This document shows positions 41,923 through 52,386 of a DNA stretch of 64,000 bases, piece by piece. The stretch is taken from assembly GCF_029101545.1 (NCBI RefSeq), contig NZ_CP118866.1, positions 1,426,001 through 1,490,000 on the forward strand, written 5' to 3'. Below the pieces are notes generated by a model. It was not told the DNA's origin. It ran no database searches and saw nothing but the letters and a program-made list of their open reading frames with translations. Numbering within the stretch: position 1 is the first letter of the stretch; the number at the start of each line of letters is the position of its first letter. A program made the position numbers and the translations under genes. The stretch comes from Amygdalobacter indicium (GTDB taxonomy: Bacteria > Bacillota > Clostridia > Saccharofermentanales > Fastidiosipilaceae).

Positions 41923-44900
41923 TTAATTGCGTTTGCGTTTACGATAGCGCAACGTCAACAGAGCAATTAATACTAAAGGCAACAACCCGTTGATGACTTT
42001 AGTTTCACCGGTCTTGGTGACTACGGGTTTATTGGACTGATGTTCCCCGTTTTGTCGTCTCACCTGTTCGCTGCGGCTGATAGAGTGCTTGTCAATTTTA
42101 ATGAAGGGGCGATAGTTCTCCGAAAGTTTACGGTTAGTAATTTGCAAACCTTTTTCTTCCTTCTTGAACTTCTTCGGGGTAAAGTCTTTACCGTCTTTAT
42201 CCGTCTCCTTAACACTGAAAATGTAAGGTCTGCCCTGTAAGTCGGTAGCCGTTAATTGTTGCCACTCAACTTCAGTTAAGCCGTCTTTCAGCTCTTTAAT
42301 TGCAGCTTCCTGTTCCGGTACGGCCTCCGCCGCTCCGCCTTCTACCTGACGATAAAGTTTGAACCAGATAGTCGGCAATTTATCTTTCTGCCCGACCCAA
42401 ACTTTCTTCGCTTTCGCCTTTGCATTTTTCGGCGGAATATAAGTGTTGGTTACCGTCAAGCCTTCTTCTTTCTTTTGGTAGTTCTCCGGTACGAAATCGT
42501 TGCCCTGAGCATCTACTTCTTTGACGCTGAAAGTGTACGGGTTGGCAGCGGCATCAGTCTTCGTTAATTTGTTCCAAAGCACTTCTGTTGTGCCCGACTT
42601 TAATTCTTTGATCGGCGCTTCCTGCTCCGGCACGGCCTCCACGTCTTTGCCCTCAATTTGCCGGTAAAGTTTCAAGTAAATTGTCGGACGGTCAGCAGGT
42701 CCGTTCACCCACGTCTTGGTCGCTTTGGCTGCGCCGTCTGTCGGAGCGACATAGGTGTTGGTCACTTCCAGAGCGTTTTCCGTTTTCTTATAATTCTCCG
42801 GTTCATAATCCTTTCCCTGTGCGTCTACTTCTTTGACACTGAAGGTGTAAGGATTACCGTCCTGATCCGTCAAAGTCAAATTCTGCCATTCCACTTCTGC
42901 AACTCCGTTAGCTAACTCTTTAATCGGAGCTTCGGCTGTCGGCACTTCTTCAAGTTCGCCCGTGCCTGCCTGACGGTACAGCTTGAAGTGAACTGTCGGG
43001 TGGACTGAGCTGCCGCCTACCCACTTTTTGACCGCCTTGACAGTTTTGTTCTTCGCCGGCGTATAAGTGTTGGTAACGTTGATCGTGCCTGCAATTACCG
43101 GGACGTCATTGTTATTTCCGGCCGCAGCAGCTACCGGTTCAGCTATAGTTGTCTCACTTACAGTCGGTGTGAACAGGGCGGCATTTTCGCCTTCCATCTG
43201 CTCGCTGACCGTATATTGCCACTTTTGCCAACTGTGCGTGGTTTGATCGTAATAATCATAATCCAAGTCGTTAAACTGCGCCCGTAAGGTTAAAGCATCA
43301 GCCTGCGGTACCTGTTGTAATTCAGCCACTGCGTTAACTGTATTATCTACAACACCGGCGGCATTTTTTCTAATCAGCTTAACCTTGAAAGTCGGTAACG
43401 GTGTCAATTTGCTGCCGCCGACAAAGGCTTTATTGACCGTCAGCTGCACTTTGGCCGGTTCAATCCGGCTGTTGACCACCTGCAGCGGTTGAGCCAGAAC
43501 TTCCTGCTTGTTTTCTTCCTGCACCGTAATCTTCGGCGAACCGTCGGCAGAATTGTCATCTTTGGCGACTGTCACCAACCAGACGGTCTTCTCCGGCTCC
43601 AAGCCGAACCAAGCGCCGTTTTCCTGCACCGATTTACCGTTTATCTTCGCTTTGCTGTTATCTGTTTCAGTCAGTTTATAAACGCCCACCGGCAAATCTG
43701 TGAAAGCTATATTGCCCTGCGCATCCGTTTTAGCTGTAGCGTGCGGCAAATATAAGGGGCCGATAAGTTGTTTTTTCAAGGTGAACTCAACATCCTGCAA
43801 AGCATTGCCCTGCTCATCCTGCTTATGTAAGCTGAATGTGCCTGTCTGCAATTTATTGGTAAATGTATAAGTCTGTTCCTTATTGTCGGTGATTTTTATT
43901 TCGACATTTTTCGCCTTTTCATCAATAACATAACCCTTATTAGTCTCAACTTCGTTCAGGACATAAGTGCTGCCGATAGCCAGATTGCTGAATTGCAACT
44001 GACCGAAATCGTCCGTCACTGCTGTTTGTACCTGATCCGTATCTTTCAAAGTTAAGGTAAACTTGACACCCGCCAAAGGATTACCGTTTTCTGTCTGTTT
44101 CACCACTTTGATGCTGCCGGCGATTTTCCGGTTTTTCCAAGTATAGTTAAGTTGACCGTTAAACGCCGGTTGGTTACTCAAACCCGGTAAGTCGATAACT
44201 TGGACTTTGTCGGGCGTAATTTCGCTGTAACCGGCCGGGACCTGCGTCTCCTTCACGGAATACTGCTTGCTCGTATCGAAAGCGGCATATTGGAAGTTAA
44301 CTTGTCCCTGCTCGTCCGAAGTTGCCGTTTCCAACGGTGTACCTTCAGCCTGCGCGTTCTCATACAGCGAGAATTGGGCTTTGCTGACCGGCGTGACGCC
44401 GTCTTCTTCCGTCTTCTGCAGATGGAGTTGAACTTTCGGATTGACAACTTTCAAAGATAAATAGGTTAAATCGTCAGCCTGCGTGGTGAAGCGGAAAGGC
44501 TTAAAGTTATTGAGATAACCTATCTTGCCGGCCGTTTCTCTAACTTCAAAAGTTTTCGCGCTCGATTGTACCTGATCGCCGGTCTTCGTCACGGCAAAAT
44601 CTTCAAAGCTCAATTTACCTTCAGCGTTCGTTGTCTTTTTCGCGACCAAAGTCTCGGTGTTGTTCGCCCCGATCTCATATAAGGAGAATTCCGTGTCACT
44701 TAAAGGATTGTCCGCCTCATCGGTCTTCAAAAGGTCGATTCTGTTAGTGTTGTGTTCCGGATAATTCGGGAAAACAACATAATTATTGTTGGACGTTCTG
44801 TTGGCAACAGAAATAACGCCGCGGGCGTTGACCCGTACCGGTATTCTGTTCTGTGTCGCGGCATTGACATAAGGGCTGTAACTTTGCGGTGTCTGCGGTT

Positions 44901-47900
44901 CGGCCAGATAGTAATCCTTATCTACCTGCAGATCTTTGAAAGTCACCTGACCTTCGGCATTGCTCGTCTGCTCGTCCACTATCGTTCCCTGCTCATCCTG
45001 CAGCTGCAACTTCACGCCTTGCAGATGTTTTCCTGATGTAAGCGTCAAACTTTCAAGTGCCTGCTTCGACTTCTCCTGCTCTTTCAAATTGAACAAAGCA
45101 AGTTTATAAACGTGCAAAACAGCCTTGTCGTTCTTAATCGTACCTAAATCTACTTTTTGCTCCTTGCTGCCGTTGTTAGTGAAGCGAATTTCCTGATCTT
45201 GAATCGGCTGCAAGCTGTTCCGCGGCGCAATTTCCTTCAAAGTATAAGGATATTTATCGCCGAACAGCGGTAAATTACTGAAGCGAACCAGACCCGTCTC
45301 GCTTGAGCTTGCCCGGACTTTAACTTGATATTTGCCCGCCGGACCGCCTGTAACTTCAAAGGTCGTATACGGCAACGGTTCACCGTCGGCATCTACTTTG
45401 TAAAATTCAATGCTGCCTGTAAGTTGGGTCAACAATTCCTGGCGATTGATTTTACGGTTGTCAACTTCAACTTCAATCAAGTTATTCTCGCCTTTAGCAA
45501 TATCTTCACCTTTAACAAGGGTGAATTTTTTGTCAATAACATGGTCCGGTGTCGTTGATGTTTCTTCCAGGATGTAGTCTCTGTTTAAGGCCAAATTATC
45601 GAAAACGATATTACCGTTTTCGTCGGTTTTCATCTCCGTCTGCGCTACACCGTTAATCATATAGGAAACCGGTTCGTTGTACACCTGCAGACCGTCGAGC
45701 GTTTTGATTTTATCGGCAGGGTCGACATTGTTGATCGCCGTTTTCCACAATTTGAAGGTGACGCCGGCCAAAGCGTTTTTCGCCGTCGGATCGGCGTTAT
45801 GCATATCATTGACGGATTTTTTGCACAATCTGATAAGGCCGCGGGGCGATTCCATCGTGGCCGATACGGCATTGCCTTCGACGAAGACATTGCTGCCGAC
45901 AGCATGGTAGGAATAAGTATTAACGGCATGCTGATTGTCGAAGACATAATCTTTATTCAGCGGTGCCTGCATCGGGACATAGAAGTTCCGCTCCGTATGC
46001 GCCTCGATAGCTTTGCCCGGTTTGCTGCAAATTCTGAAAGCCGTAACTTTGGAGTAGTCGCCGCCTAATTGGGCTGCCGTTTGCCAAAGCGCCTGATTGC
46101 TGACAACCGTGAAAGGATCTTGGCTCTTCAAATTCTTCACATCGGTTGTGGTGTAATAAACATCATAATCATCGGCGTGCGTCGGATCGAAAGTAATCGG
46201 TCCGGTTAACTTCATTCTGCCTGTCTGTCTTTGGCCTTGACGGTCAATACCGGAAAGCAAAGTTCCGCGCGGCACATATTCATCTTTGCTGTTCTTAACA
46301 ATACGTGTATCGTCGTTATAAGGCAGAACATCGTAAATCTCGACACCCGGCGCACTGCTGTCTACCGGATTGAGAATTTGCAGACGATATTGGAATTTCT
46401 GCTCACTTTTCAAGGTAGCGGCCAACGGGTTCCAACTTAAGTCCGTGTCGGATTTAATGTATTTGTAGCCTCTCAACTCGCTGCCCAAAAGTACCGGGAA
46501 TTTAGCATTGGCCTGCAAGACCCGCTTAGCGTCGGCAAAGTACTTAAAGTTCGTCGGATTATCACCCGTCTCCCAAACGGAGCTGCCTTGTGCCGTCAAA
46601 TAGGCATCATTGACGTAGCCGTCGTCTTTCGTCACCAAATCCGTCGTCGTCACAGCCGTGATATCGACAAAAGGCGTACGCTGTTCCTCCATATCTTTGC
46701 CGCCGGGATTGTACGAATCGGCTTCAATAATAATGGCTTTACGGCCGGTATTCTCGAAATTCTCCTCGATCCGATACGTCGGATTAACTGCTCGGGTCCG
46801 GAAATTGCGGGTAAATTCAACCTGCAGCGGATTGACATACGGCGGCAGCAAATCCAGAGCCTTGAATTTTTGCAAGGTTCTCTCCTGCGGTTTCACAGTT
46901 ACCAGAATCAACTGGTAGTGCAAAGTTTCGTTCCGGTCTCTCTGTTTGTCCTGATTTTCCAAAGTTTTGATTAAATTGACCCGTTCTTCCCACGGCAGAA
47001 TACAAATACGTTCCGATTCATCTGCGGCAGTCAGTTCTTTTTCCTGCGGGTCGGTATTGGTATACGTCATACTATTTACAGCAACTTTGCTATAGAAGGT
47101 ATTTTTATCCGACCGACCGTCACTATCCGTATCTTTACTGTCGAACTGCGACTTGTCCGGCTCTCTTAAGCGGGTATAAATCGGGAAAGCGAAAGACGAT
47201 TGACCTTGCGGATTGTTGTTCTCGATTCTGCCGATTAATTCCAGTTTCAAGCTGCGGGTTTTCGCCGACAATTCCGGACTGAAGTCGAAACGGTCGCCGT
47301 AAATTGTGCCTTCAAACAGCTTGTCGCCGCCGTTATTGTCTTCACTATATAAAGTAAGTTTCGCCTGTTTGAATTCCGCCGGGATTTGAATCCCGCTGTA
47401 GCGCATTCTGGCATCCAAACCGTAATCGTTGATAACCGGATTGTGCAAATTGCAGGCATCGGCCTGAACCTGTACAGCCCAGATAAATTCCTTATGTCGA
47501 TCCGCTTCACTGTCATAGAAAACATTCTCATAGTGTGAATTTGTGTATTTGCTGATACTTCTTTCCGGTGAATACCAATCTCTCTCGGAGTTACGATAGT
47601 TATACGTAGCATGTCTCGGTCCTTCGGGCAGCGACAGAATGTTCAAGCTGCTATCACCGGCTGTAGCCAGACAACGTTTCAGAATGTGAATACCGTTCCC
47701 ATGGGTATCCTGCGGCTTTTTCGGATCAATCGGTGTCGGTGTCTCCGGCCCGGCGATAATATTGCCGCTAACATCGTCATTGCAGGCAATTTCCTCTTCC
47801 GGTTCAAACTTAGTTTGCTCTCCCACCAGTTTCTTCTCGGCTTCTTCCAAAGTGCCGTTCAAAGTATGCTTACTGTCACCGTTGGATTTAATCTCAACGT

Positions 47901-50900
47901 TATTAACAACAGAAGCTCCTGACTTGATGCCCGGATAAGACAGATAGAGCTTAAATGACGGAATAGTATCGAATTTTCGCGGACTGACTTGTTGTTTTAA
48001 GGTCAGCTTATCGCCGTTTAATTGCCAATCGGGGTTCAGTTTCGGATCAAAATGCGCCTTAAGGTCGGACTTAACCTGCCCGTTTACATCTTTACCCTCA
48101 TAAGTCGGCAAAGTATCGGTAATAGTAAATTCTCTGATGTCGGCATAATCCCCACTGCTGTAGTTATAGGCTTGATAGTAAGAGAAGGAATATTCAATCG
48201 GAGCTTCCGTGCCTCTCTTCATATAGCCCGTACCGTCCGGCTCACCCTGATGGGTGTCCTTGCCGTAACTTTCCCCGTTCATCTGCTTGGTAATATTGCG
48301 ATTGGAATTTTGCCGAGCACGTAAACCGATCGGATGCGTCGTCTGCGAAGTAGCGACAATCAACTCATTTTGGACAATATACGTCTTACCGGTCAAATCG
48401 AGCACAAAATTGTTCGGCGTCCCCGGCTCAAATTGCAGGTAAAAAGGCATATTAATAGCTGTTAAACCGCTTATCGGGTTTTTCAGCTTTAATTTAACAA
48501 TTCCGTCTTCGAACTTATGTTCAGTGAACGAATCGGAGACGTTACTGGAAAACATCACATCTTTAATATGACCGTTAGCTACCTCCTGCCGCAGATCAAT
48601 ATTAACCCAAGTATCCGGAATATTAACATTGGTATTACCGCTGCCTTTGATTTTCAAAAGTAAGGGCATATTTTGCGTACGGGCGTATTCTTTCAAACCG
48701 TAAGGTTTCGCCTCATCCTCATTACCGTTGACGGCATGCACCAAATCGACAATAACGGCTGTCGGATCATAATTGGCTTTCTGCTTATAGAAAACATCCA
48801 TTTCCGTATCCTGCTCTTTGACTTCCAGCTGTTTCGCCTGTCTGTCTACAGGCTCGTAACCGAACGAATCTTTGGGCGTATAAGTAAAAGTTTGATTCAT
48901 CGTCGCCAACTGTCTTTCCGGCAAAGCGACAGACTTATTAGTACCTTCAAGTTTTTTATTGATAGTTACCCAAACTTTATTGATGATAAAAGTTGTCCCG
49001 TCCTGAACATTGACGGCAGCAATCTTGGAATTGGCATCTTTGGCCAACAAAAGTACCCGATGCTTCGCATCTTCCGTATTGCCGGGGTTATCCAGAAAAG
49101 CTGTCGAACCTATGCTATTTACCGTAGAAGGAACGGTTAAATCGGTTAAACCGTTGCTTTGGAAAGCCGAATCTCCGATTGTTGTTAAAGTCGCTGTCGG
49201 CTTAAACTTAACTGCAGTTAAAGAATTATTTCTGAAAGACTCGCTCTCAATCGCTTTAACCTTGTCCGGTATTTCAACTGCAGACAAATTATTATAAGCG
49301 AAGGCCTCATAAGGAATACTCTCCAAATTCGGGGACAATTCCAGTTTGCTGATTGTATTGGATGCAAAAACGCCCTTACCTATCTGAGTAACGGACTGCG
49401 GCAGTTTGACTTCGTTGATCGAATTATAGCGGAAAGCTTCCTCCCCGATAGTCGTAACAGTCGGAGGAATCACAGCATTAACCAATTTATTGGTTTTGAA
49501 TGCGCCATCCTTAATCTCCGTCGTTCCGGGGGCCAATTCATAACTTGTAATACGATTCTCGGAAAAAGCATAGCGGGGAACAACCTTAATCGCCTGCGGC
49601 AGCTTCACACGCTCCAAGCGATTTCGATAAAAGGAATATTCGCCCAAGGCTGTCAAGCCCTCAGGTAATTGCAAGCTCTCCAGCTGATTCTCCTGAAAAG
49701 CGTAATCGCCGATGCTCGTCAAAGTCGCCGGCAATTTCACATTCGTCAAAGCGTTTTTATAAAAAGCGGATTCGCCAATTGTTTTCAAGTTATCGAATAA
49801 AGTAACAGCCGTCAAACGATTGTTGGAAAAAGCGTTCCTGCGAATTTCCGTAACGGCAGCAGGAATTTTCACCTCCGCCAAATTGTTGTCGGCAAAAGCA
49901 AACTGAGGAATGTACGTTAAATTCTTAGGCAAAGTTAAGTCTTCCAAAAATACGTCGGTAAAAGCGTATTCACCCAGTTCCTGCAAACTGTCGGGCAAAA
50001 CCAGCTTTTTGATACGCAAAGCTACGGCACCGCCGTCACCGTTAAAAGCGTAATTGCCGATTTTTTGTACCCCGTTCGGAATTGTCAACTCGTCCATATC
50101 CAAAGCGGTGGAACGGAAGGCGTAATCGCCGATAGTCTTCAGTCCCTCATGCAAGGTAATTTTCTTCAAATTATAGTTCTCGGTAAAAGCGCTGTTTTTG
50201 ATATTCTCAACATTGGCGGGAATATCCAGTTCCTGAATCAGGTTTTGGGCGAAAGCATATTCCCCGATATTCTTAACACTATGGGCTATGGGCAATTCTT
50301 TTATTTTATTGTTGTAAAAAGCATAATCAGGAATGCTGTCCAAGTGCTCCGGTAACTTAAAGGAAGTTAAACGATTGTCCCGGAAGACGCCTACGCCCAG
50401 CGTTTTGACATTCTCCGGCACTTCCACGAAGGTCAACTGATTACTTTTGAAAGCTTCCCGGCCGACAGACGTTAAGCTCGCAGGGAATTTAATCTGCTCC
50501 AAACTGTTTTCGGCAAAAGCCCGATCGGCAATTGTCTGCACGCCGGAACCTAAGTTGAGGCTGCCGATTTTATTGGTCATGAAAGCTTCCTGACCGACGC
50601 TTGTAACTGTATCCGGGATATTAAGTGTAGTAATCTTATTGTTTTTGAATGCCCGTTCAGGAATTTCTTTTAAGGTCGCCGGCAAATTAACACTGATTAA
50701 TTTATTATCTTCAAAAGCGCCTCTACCCAAGCTTGCCAATTTCTCCGGCAATTTAACTTCTGTCAAATTGTTGCCCGCCAACGCCGAGTCGCCGATATTC
50801 TGTAAGCTTTCGGGGAAAACGATAGAAGCTAATTTAACACCTTGCAGGGCGCTATCAGCCAAAGTCGTAATTTTCTCCCGCTTGTCATTGGTCGGATTGA

Positions 50901-52209
50901 AAGACGGCAGAACCACATCGGGATTGGTTTTAATTTTCTCTTTGCCCTTGTCAGATAAACCGGTAACGCTTGCACCGGAGAAAGTAAAATCTTCATTTAA
51001 CCAGCCCTTACCCGTTTCCAACTTCATCAAATCGATACCTACAAGTACTTGTCTGGTTTCAGTCGCAGTATTGCCGGCATCATCCGTGACACTGTATGTA
51101 ACTTTGTGTTCGGCTTTGACACTTGTATCGATTGTAGGCGGAGTAATTTTCAGGCGGGCGGTAATATCGTTACCCGCAGCATCAGTGGCTTTGACATCTT
51201 TTTTCAAGTCAACCGGTGCTTTCAGTGGGACGCTGATGGGCGTCAGGCCGCTAATTACCGGCTTTTGCGTGCTTGTCTTATATTGAACAACAAAGGGATT
51301 ATCTTTTGTGTTGGTTTTATCTATAGTCAAGCTGATATTAGGCGCAGAATACTTGCTGATGGCCGGAGCAGGCAAATTAATAACGTTACCTTCAAACAAC
51401 AACTGCTCTAACGGTTTTTCCGTGTAAGGATCATTTTTTATTTCATTTAAGCTGTATACCTGTTTCTGAGAATCAGCGTCAATACCTTTGACAAAAATGG
51501 AAACCGGGTGATAAATTGCACCGAACTCGCCCATTTTGACATCGGTCTTAATAGTTGCCGAACCGCCCTGTAAATAAACATAACGGCCGTTGGCGTTGAA
51601 GGCGCCGCTGCCGACACTCGTCACGGAAGCCGGTAAAGTCAATTCGCTCAAGCGGTTATCACGGAAGGCGTCGGCCCCGATGTTCTGTAATTTATTCAAG
51701 GACTGCAATGCCATATTGCCGATGGAGTTGTGCATAAACGCACCGGATTGGATATTGCTCAAATTGCTGCCGGCGGCAAAAGTCAAATTGCCGATCCCGT
51801 TATTAATAAAAGCTTGAGCTCCTATCTCGGTAACGGAAGCCGGAACGGTAAGACTTGTAATCTTGTTGGCTGCAAAAGCATTTGCCCCGATGGTTTTCAA
51901 GCCTTCAGGCAGCGTCAGCGAAGTTAAAGCGCTCTTAAGTTTCTCGCCGCTGAAAGCATTGTTCCCGATCGCTTCGACCGGATATGTATGTCCTTCTTTG
52001 TCCGTTAACTGTGCCGGAACAGTCAGCTTATCCGCCTTGCCGAGGTAGGCGACAATCGTCTTACTGTTCTGATCATAGACGAAATCTTCTACCTGTATAA
52101 CAGCCTCCGCCGCTTGCGCATTTTGCGGCAACAGCAAAGTCTGTCCCAAGAGTAAAAACGCTGAAAGCGTTGCTAAAGCTCTTTTTCCGAGTTTTCCCAC
52201 GTTAAGCAT
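41923..52209 (-). CDS. Giant cell-surface protein with leucine-rich repeats, SpaA and Cna_B domains
   Basis: The 3428-residue protein begins with a signal peptide (cleavage near residue 33, NAQA). Two BspA-like LRR_5 blocks follow, at about 75-210 and 450-1045, separated by an Ig-like domain near 300-395 (VTYSVTDDAGNTATE). A MucBP-like segment lies near 1075-1140 and a large region of unknown fold at 1145-2130. About seven SpaA-like domains fill 2130-2900, with lysines such as in LLKTDEA and glutamates such as in VKETQVPAGY able to form isopeptide bonds. Four Cna_B repeats (about 2918-3356; xxKxWVGG starts) precede a C-terminal anchor, a hydrophobic stretch and RKRKRN. The sorting motif is VTKTG (3397-3401), where LPxTG is usual. 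AAGGTGG precedes the ATG. No sortase gene is nearby. Confidence 0.92.
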   Translation of the reverse strand: MLNVGKLGKRALATLSAFLLLGQTLLLPQNAQAAEAVIQVEDFVYDQNSKTIVAYLGKADKLTVPAQLTDKEGHTYPVEAIGNNAFSGEKLKSALTSLTLPEGLKTIGANAFAANKITSLTVPASVTEIGAQAFINNGIGNLTFAAGSNLSNIQSGAFMHNSIGNMALQSLNKLQNIGADAFRDNRLSELTLPASVTSVGSGAFNANGRYVYLQGGSATIKTDVKMGEFGAIYHPVSIFVKGIDADSQKQVYSLNEIKNDPYTEKPLEQLLFEGNVINLPAPAISKYSAPNISLTIDKTNTKDNPFVVQYKTSTQKPVISGLTPISVPLKAPVDLKKDVKATDAAGNDITARLKITPPTIDTSVKAEHKVTYSVTDDAGNTATETRQVLVGIDLMKLETGKGWLNEDFTFSGASVTGLSDKGKEKIKTNPDVVLPSFNPTNDKREKITTLADSALQGVKLASIVFPESLQNIGDSALAGNNLTEVKLPEKLASLGRGAFEDNKLISVNLPATLKEIPERAFKNNKITTLNIPDTVTSVGQEAFMTNKIGSLNLGSGVQTIADRAFAENSLEQIKFPASLTSVGREAFKSNQLTFVEVPENVKTLGVGVFRDNRLTSFKLPEHLDSIPDYAFYNNKIKELPIAHSVKNIGEYAFAQNLIQELDIPANVENIKNSAFTENYNLKKITLHEGLKTIGDYAFRSTALDMDELTIPNGVQKIGNYAFNGDGGAVALRIKKLVLPDSLQELGEYAFTDVFLEDLTLPKNLTYIPQFAFADNNLAEVKIPAAVTEIRRNAFSNNRLTAVTLFDNLKTIGESAFYKNALTNVKLPATLTSIGDYAFQENQLESLQLPEGLTALGEYSFYRNRLERVKLPQAIKVVPRYAFSENRITSYELAPGTTEIKDGAFKTNKLVNAVIPPTVTTIGEEAFRYNSINEVKLPQSVTQIGKGVFASNTISKLELSPNLESIPYEAFAYNNLSAVEIPDKVKAIESESFRNNSLTAVKFKPTATLTTIGDSAFQSNGLTDLTVPSTVNSIGSTAFLDNPGNTEDAKHRVLLLAKDANSKIAAVNVQDGTTFIINKVWVTINKKLEGTNKSVALPERQLATMNQTFTYTPKDSFGYEPVDRQAKQLEVKEQDTEMDVFYKQKANYDPTAVIVDLVHAVNGNEDEAKPYGLKEYARTQNMPLLLKIKGSGNTNVNIPDTWVNIDLRQEVANGHIKDVMFSSNVSDSFTEHKFEDGIVKLKLKNPISGLTAINMPFYLQFEPGTPNNFVLDLTGKTYIVQNELIVATSQTTHPIGLRARQNSNRNITKQMNGESYGKDTHQGEPDGTGYMKRGTEAPIEYSFSYYQAYNYSSGDYADIREFTITDTLPTYEGKDVNGQVKSDLKAHFDPKLNPDWQLNGDKLTLKQQVSPRKFDTIPSFKLYLSYPGIKSGASVVNNVEIKSNGDSKHTLNGTLEEAEKKLVGEQTKFEPEEEIACNDDVSGNIIAGPETPTPIDPKKPQDTHGNGIHILKRCLATAGDSSLNILSLPEGPRHATYNYRNSERDWYSPERSISKYTNSHYENVFYDSEADRHKEFIWAVQVQADACNLHNPVINDYGLDARMRYSGIQIPAEFKQAKLTLYSEDNNGGDKLFEGTIYGDRFDFSPELSAKTRSLKLELIGRIENNNPQGQSSFAFPIYTRLREPDKSQFDSKDTDSDGRSDKNTFYSKVAVNSMTYTNTDPQEKELTAADESERICILPWEERVNLIKTLENQDKQRDRNETLHYQLILVTVKPQERTLQKFKALDLLPPYVNPLQVEFTRNFRTRAVNPTYRIEENFENTGRKAIIIEADSYNPGGKDMEEQRTPFVDITAVTTTDLVTKDDGYVNDAYLTAQGSSVWETGDNPTNFKYFADAKRVLQANAKFPVLLGSELRGYKYIKSDTDLSWNPLAATLKSEQKFQYRLQILNPVDSSAPGVEIYDVLPYNDDTRIVKNSKDEYVPRGTLLSGIDRQGQRQTGRMKLTGPITFDPTHADDYDVYYTTTDVKNLKSQDPFTVVSNQALWQTAAQLGGDYSKVTAFRICSKPGKAIEAHTERNFYVPMQAPLNKDYVFDNQHAVNTYSYHAVGSNVFVEGNAVSATMESPRGLIRLCKKSVNDMHNADPTAKNALAGVTFKLWKTAINNVDPADKIKTLDGLQVYNEPVSYMINGVAQTEMKTDENGNIVFDNLALNRDYILEETSTTPDHVIDKKFTLVKGEDIAKGENNLIEVEVDNRKINRQELLTQLTGSIEFYKVDADGEPLPYTTFEVTGGPAGKYQVKVRASSSETGLVRFSNLPLFGDKYPYTLKEIAPRNSLQPIQDQEIRFTNNGSKEQKVDLGTIKNDKAVLHVYKLALFNLKEQEKSKQALESLTLTSGKHLQGVKLQLQDEQGTIVDEQTSNAEGQVTFKDLQVDKDYYLAEPQTPQSYSPYVNAATQNRIPVRVNARGVISVANRTSNNNYVVFPNYPEHNTNRIDLLKTDEADNPLSDTEFSLYEIGANNTETLVAKKTTNAEGKLSFEDFAVTKTGDQVQSSAKTFEVRETAGKIGYLNNFKPFRFTTQADDLTYLSLKVVNPKVQLHLQKTEEDGVTPVSKAQFSLYENAQAEGTPLETATSDEQGQVNFQYAAFDTSKQYSVKETQVPAGYSEITPDKVQVIDLPGLSNQPAFNGQLNYTWKNRKIAGSIKVVKQTENGNPLAGVKFTLTLKDTDQVQTAVTDDFGQLQFSNLAIGSTYVLNEVETNKGYVIDEKAKNVEIKITDNKEQTYTFTNKLQTGTFSLHKQDEQGNALQDVEFTLKKQLIGPLYLPHATAKTDAQGNIAFTDLPVGVYKLTETDNSKAKINGKSVQENGAWFGLEPEKTVWLVTVAKDDNSADGSPKITVQEENKQEVLAQPLQVVNSRIEPAKVQLTVNKAFVGGSKLTPLPTFKVKLIRKNAAGVVDNTVNAVAELQQVPQADALTLRAQFNDLDYDYYDQTTHSWQKWQYTVSEQMEGENAALFTPTVSETTIAEPVAAAAGNNNDVPVIAGTINVTNTYTPAKNKTVKAVKKWVGGSSVHPTVHFKLYRQAGTGELEEVPTAEAPIKELANGVAEVEWQNLTLTDQDGNPYTFSVKEVDAQGKDYEPENYKKTENALEVTNTYVAPTDGAAKATKTWVNGPADRPTIYLKLYRQIEGKDVEAVPEQEAPIKELKSGTTEVLWNKLTKTDAAANPYTFSVKEVDAQGNDFVPENYQKKEEGLTVTNTYIPPKNAKAKAKKVWVGQKDKLPTIWFKLYRQVEGGAAEAVPEQEAAIKELKDGLTEVEWQQLTATDLQGRPYIFSVKETDKDGKDFTPKKFKKEEKGLQITNRKLSENYRPFIKIDKHSISRSEQVRRQNGEHQSNKPVVTKTGETKVINGLLPLVLIALLTLRYRKRKRN

Positions 52210-52280
52210 TACTAATCCACCTTACTTATTTTTAAGCTCACCTGTAAATCACCGACAGTGAATATACAAGGTAACACTTT

Positions 52281-52286
52281 ATTATA
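52281..52286 (-). promoter_or_regulatory. Candidate -10 box of the giant surface protein gene
   Basis: A perfect TATAAT on the minus strand lies 72 nt before the start codon. The -35 is poor; a TGCAA-ACTG-TTGCA palindrome covers that region and could be a protein site. Confidence 0.45.
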
Positions 52287-52374
52287 GTCCGGATTGCAAC
52301 AGTTTGCATTTACTACAGTCACATTTACAAATAGAGGCGGAAATTTTACCTTTCCCCTTATGCTGAATTATCTG

Positions 52375-52380
52375 TATAAT
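52375..52380 (+). promoter_or_regulatory. Candidate -10 box of the divergent membrane protein gene
   Basis: A perfect TATAAT ends 6 nt before the ATG at 52387. If used, transcription would begin at or next to the start codon, giving a leaderless mRNA; no ribosome binding site is seen. Confidence 0.4.
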
Positions 52381-52386
52381 TAGAGT

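Noticed and set aside
42040..52048. Many long open frames on the plus strand opposite the giant surface protein gene
   Set aside because: They are antisense shadows: no ribosome binding sites, no recognisable domains, and they follow the codon pattern of the repeats on the other strand.
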